Below are positions 59,829 to 64,000 of a stretch of 64,000 nt of DNA, one piece after another (position 1 is the first letter of the stretch; the number at the start of each line of letters is the position of its first letter). The translations under genes and the position numbers were made by a program. This stretch comes from Istiophorus platypterus (Eukaryota > Chordata > Actinopteri > Istiophoriformes > Istiophoridae), in NCBI GenBank assembly GCA_016859345.1, contig CM029128.1, positions 19,614,104 to 19,678,103 on the forward strand, read 5' to 3'. The notes under the pieces were generated by a model. That model had not been told where the DNA came from and did not search any database. It worked only from the letters and a program-made list of their open reading frames with translations.

Positions 59829-62551
59829 TTAAATAAATTATTTATGCCAACAATCTGCCAAACGTCAACGAAAAACACTGATTCACGTCCAACCCACAGT
59901 GGGACCACAAAATAACACACTGATGTCTCAGTGTGATCGCTGTCATAATATTTATTCTCTCTGTGTTGGTTCACATCAGTCAAGGAACATAAATCACAAA
60001 AATAGAATAGATGAGGAAGTTCAAGGAGAATTAAAATAAAAATTGGAAATAGAGACTTAACTAGGCCCTTATTAAATTGCTTTAATGTGTACTGGATGCA
60101 AAGTGTACAATGACAGTCCCCAGTAATACTGCTCATTGGTAATAATACTGCAAAATGCACAGCTAAGGTGCTGGATTGATGTTGTATAGATTCAAATGGA
60201 ACATTTTAATAAAAAATGATAATTTTCTCTCTCACATAACAGACATTCCTTATTTTATTGTCACTGCCGGCTGTAGTTCTTATTGAATTCAACATCTTTT
60301 GATTTAAAGCGTCTTTTGATTTAAAAAAAGAACAGTGTCAAATATCATTTGACATTTTCAGAGTCCTTTGTCCTGTGAAGAGACCAAAAGCTTCAAAATA
60401 AACAAATTAATATGATTAAAATGAACTAACAAGTAGAGTTAGCTTGTTTAGACTTGTTAACTAACAGCAATGGAGGAAGGAGTTCTATCAACAAACAAAT
60501 GAGCAAAAAACGACCACTTGGACGTAACATGACAACACTTGCCTTCCATGGAGGAATGGAGAAAAGGCTGCAGAGTAACATAATGAACCGGATAACTTGT
60601 CATTACTATTGACTTTTAGTATCAGTGTTTTGTATCGGTGCAAATCCACTTTGAAAATCTTTAATGTTTCTCTGATTCTGATTTCTAAGACAACAGAACA
60701 TGATTTTAAAATCCTGGTATAAGGCTCACAACATAAATCCAACTGCCTACTTGATCCTTTTTTGACACCTTTCTCCTGTTCTTTTCTCTTAATCATGTTG
60801 CCAAAGACATTTTTCAAAATAGTTCCAAGTCTTAATTTACATGTCAACAAAAACTCCATTGCTGGAGCGCAGAGTGCAGGATTGCAGTCATTTGTGTAGG
60901 TTTTCCTGACATTGTATCCATCCCTATTTTTTGACCTTTCCATTTCTACCTGGTAGTGACATGGAGTCTTTATCCTGATATCTTATCAGAATTAGGAAAT
61001 GCTCCTGTATATGCATGATGTGTCCAAAATGTATGCAGAAAGTGATTGGTGATCTGACTCAGCCACGTTTAAATGCAGTCTGTACAGTGTGTTCACATTA
61101 TTACTGGTAGAAACATACTCCCTTTCTATCCCTCTGAAGAACACAATGGGATCGTGGCTGTATTAAAGAGAGCTATATACGTTCAGTAATGCAATTAGAG
61201 ATAACTAATTAACTTTCATAATTCCTGTGAAAGTTGCTCTAGGAGCATGTGTCAAAAAAGTCTCTGTGTGCTTTGTCATGCCTTTGTGTTTTTAGGCCCA
61301 CAGAGCATGTGCACTACAGTCCTCCCACTGAGCCAACTGAGAGGTTGAGCCTCCAGACTTCTGCTGTTAAATACATTTTAAGTACATTTTATTAAAATTA
61401 ACAAGACTCTGATCAGCTGCAGCTCCTGCACTGACCATTCAGCTGTGCGCTGAATAACAAGCAGCAGCTGAGTGCAGAAAGTGTTAACGGTCCTGGGCAT
61501 CCTGGGGGTCTCTGAAGTGAACCAGTCAAAGGTCACCTCACACCATTTCTGACACCAAATTAAAACGCTACACACAAGCTTTTCCATGGTGAGATGAAAA
61601 ATAAGTAGCACCCTCACATCCACAATGCTTCTCAAAGGACCAACATAATGTGCAAGAGGGTCGTGTGACTGACAAGGGTATTGGAACTGGTAAAGGTGAT
61701 TCCAGTCTTCTGCACTGGCTGCCTTCTAACAATATAAGTGGTCCAACATAAGCATAGTTGGGATTGTCTGTCTAACTTTTCACAGTGCAGTGGTTCCTCA
61801 AAAAAGAGGAAAAGACAATGAGATAAAAGCGCAGAGAAGCTGAAATAAATAGAGAACCTAAAAGTGAAGGAAGAAGAAGAGAAAAGAAGCAGAGAAATAG
61901 TAACGGTAACACACAAGAAACAAACATGACCCCACTCCTTCATTTTTCACCCAAAAAAAAGCAGACTCTACCAAGCTTTACACTCACATAACAATGAGTG
62001 CTTTAAACCTAAGTTGTTTATTAGGTTCTGGGACTGAGCTAAAATAATTGTGCAACCAGCCACAGTTTGGATCTTTTCTGTCTGAATTTTGCATCTTTCA
62101 TAAACAAAGTCTGGATAAGCCGCGGTTGTTGAGGCAGGAAATGAATACATTGTGAAACAGACAAGGCTCTGGCTTTATATGGCTGGAGTGGCCAGTTGCC
62201 ACATATTTCAGCCAACTGTTTTTCCTCTGCAACACAAATACAGGGCTCAGTAAGAATAATATTGTTAATCTGGTGGAAAGATCTTAAATAAAAACAGACG
62301 CTTCTTTGAGAGCGGCCCCGACGCTGAGCTTGACAAGGATGAAACCAGTCAACCTAGGAAACAATACTTTTACAATGTTGGTACTGATTTTCATGCAGAC
62401 ATGTTCCTAATGGAATAAGAATATCCAATCAGAGAAATAAGATGAAGAGAAGAACAAATAGCTAGAAGGAAAACATGTTTTGGAAAGAGAGAAATATAAA
62501 TTTGTTTTTATCATTTCCTCATTTGTTGTAGACCACAGGCTCACAAATTAT

Positions 62552-62588
<37 letters not shown>

Positions 62589-63839
62589 CACTGCAGGTCT
62601 ACAGTATTCTTAGTTTCCATGCTCAGTTTCTAGGGTGACTAGGTGGCAGTTCACTTCCTGTATCTGGTTTGGCAACAAATCTGTTTTATCGCTTCCTGGA
62701 ACTAGCAGCATCTCTCATTTGAATGGTTTTGCTTTTATGTTACAAAACACAGCATCTAAATTATTTTCTGGGTGTGATTTTTTTCAACAACCATCCATTG
62801 TTGAAACTAAAAATGCCTTTACATCTTTCAGATGAGTTTGTATGTAAAACAACCGAGAAGTTCGTTTCTTCTCCAAACCAGAAAGGCCTTGAGGCAGCTT
62901 GCTGAGAATTTTCATTTTTTCTGTAAATCATATCCTTTGTCTCCTGCACAGTTGGTTTGGTTTGTATATATATATTTGAATTCTGGTTCTTAGATGGCTA
63001 AAAATGTGAGTCTCTGTCCACGAGGCCTACGGTGCTGTTGAGAACAAACTGCAGGGAACAACCTCTAACACCAAGACTGAGACAAGATCATGGATTGGTT
63101 AGCTCTGTTGTGACTGCTGTTTGCAAAATCTCAAAACTAGCACATTCACAGGTTGAACAACTCTGTCCAATAAAGAATCTGCCTGTATATCATGTGACCT
63201 CTGTTTACAAGGTCTGGTTTGATTGTAGATGGGCACTGTGACCCATACAGACTAAATATGTCAACAGCAATAAAGACAGCTTTGGTTCACAACAAAGAAA
63301 ATAAACTCTGGTGGTAACAATCTTTGCTTAAATGGTATTGGATGTGCAGATTCTGGTTGGGTGATGGATGCTGTGTTGTCCTTTGATTTGTCAGCAATGG
63401 TGCAAGCTGATTGTCATGAGGGGAAACATGACAGATGTATCACAGGTTTCTAATAAATGGGGATTTACAGGATGGAAACAGGTGTCTGGTTTCCCCCTGA
63501 GTTTTCATGAATAAAGCTGCAGTGTCCGATAACAGTTGCAAAGACCAGAACTATATGAGAGTCAGATATCATAGCTTTAACCAGAATTACAGGCATCTGA
63601 GACATTGTGACCAAGTTGGTCTTTGCACTGCTTATACTGCTGAAAAGTGCATCATCTGAGTGATAAGAGATGCTTATGATCACATTCTTGTTTAAAAAAT
63701 AAAGGAAAACAACTACTTTTATATGGTTTTATTAGGCTTGTGTGAGGGTGATTACAGAGTTAGACAGGTGACAGGCCATATACATTTAATCAGTACAGGA
63801 GAATGAATGAGATTATTCACAAACACAACTGAGTCTACA
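59823..63839. other. Intergenic spacer, no gene recognised
   Basis: The longest frame, 60943-60488 on the minus strand, reads without a known domain and has no splice or promoter context that I can support. A (CA)17 run lies at 62552-62585. Otherwise AT-rich spacer. Confidence 0.4.
62552..62585. repeat. (CA)17 microsatellite
   Basis: Uninterrupted CA repeat ending in CATGCACTGCAGG. Confidence 0.95.
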
Positions 63840-64000
63840 GCAATGCTAGCACCTTGTGAGCCTGTGTTTCAAGCTAAATGCTAAAGTCACCATGCCAACA
63901 TGCTCACAATGACTATACTAAAATGCATATACTATGTTCACCATCATAGTTTAGCCAGTTAGTATGGGACCATCTGCTAATAATTACATCAGATGCTACA
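63840..64000 (+). repeat. Dispersed repeat family copy, cut by the window end
   Basis: Carries AAGCTAAATGCTAAAGTCAC, CATGCCAACATGCTCACAAT and GTTCACCATCATAGTTTAGC, the first half of the family as seen at 22800-22930. Confidence 0.65.

Noticed and set aside
60488..60943. 151-residue frame on the minus strand
   Set aside because: No recognisable domain, composition like the surrounding spacer, and no evidence of splice sites or promoter; could be checked by a protein search, which I cannot run.

Overview
This window is vertebrate DNA: intron-bearing genes with GT-AG splice sites, long AT-rich spacers, many CA/GT microsatellites and decayed transposons. The gene content and repeats (osteopontin with a fish-type layout, an SCPP1-like gene, RTE-like LINE, Tc1-like elements, and several interspersed families I know from ray-finned fish) point to a teleost, probably a percomorph. 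Three genes can be built exon by exon; everything else is spacer, repeat or gene debris.

Layout. 1-13 kb: gene desert with a 5'-truncated LINE flanked by an 18-bp target-site duplication (1143-2245), a LINE endonuclease remnant, a compound CA array and a Tc1 tail. 13-18 kb: debris of a mucin-like gene, namely a second copy of a promoter plus signal-peptide exon (14206-14395), a mucin-type exon with stops and a frameshift (17675-18075), and an inverted partial copy of that exon (13142-13345). 18.9-26.75 kb (+): a complete four-exon gene for a type I membrane mucin that I assign to PARM1 from its transmembrane segment and cytoplasmic tail. 27-40 kb: spacer with repeats. 40.1-41.7 kb (+): a small secreted phosphoprotein gene of the SCPP family, probably scpp1. 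48.4-55.6 kb (-): a complete osteopontin gene, spp1, with a non-coding first exon, seven coding exons, all introns in phase 0, and an RGD motif. 55.7-64 kb: spacer with CA, AT and GT arrays and dispersed repeats.

Biology. scpp1 and spp1 lie tail to tail and encode secreted, Ser/Asp/Glu-rich phosphoproteins of mineralising tissue; their shared plan (non-coding exon 1, signal-peptide exon 2, phase-0 introns) is that of the SCPP family. The PARM1-like mucin is not an SCPP (its introns are phase 1, 1 and 2) but is linked to them here, as PARM1 is linked more loosely to SCPP genes on human chromosome 4. The most unusual region is the 13-19 kb stretch, where the promoter and first exon of the mucin gene are duplicated and a paralogous mucin exon has decayed. 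No RNA genes, CRISPR arrays or viral genes were seen.
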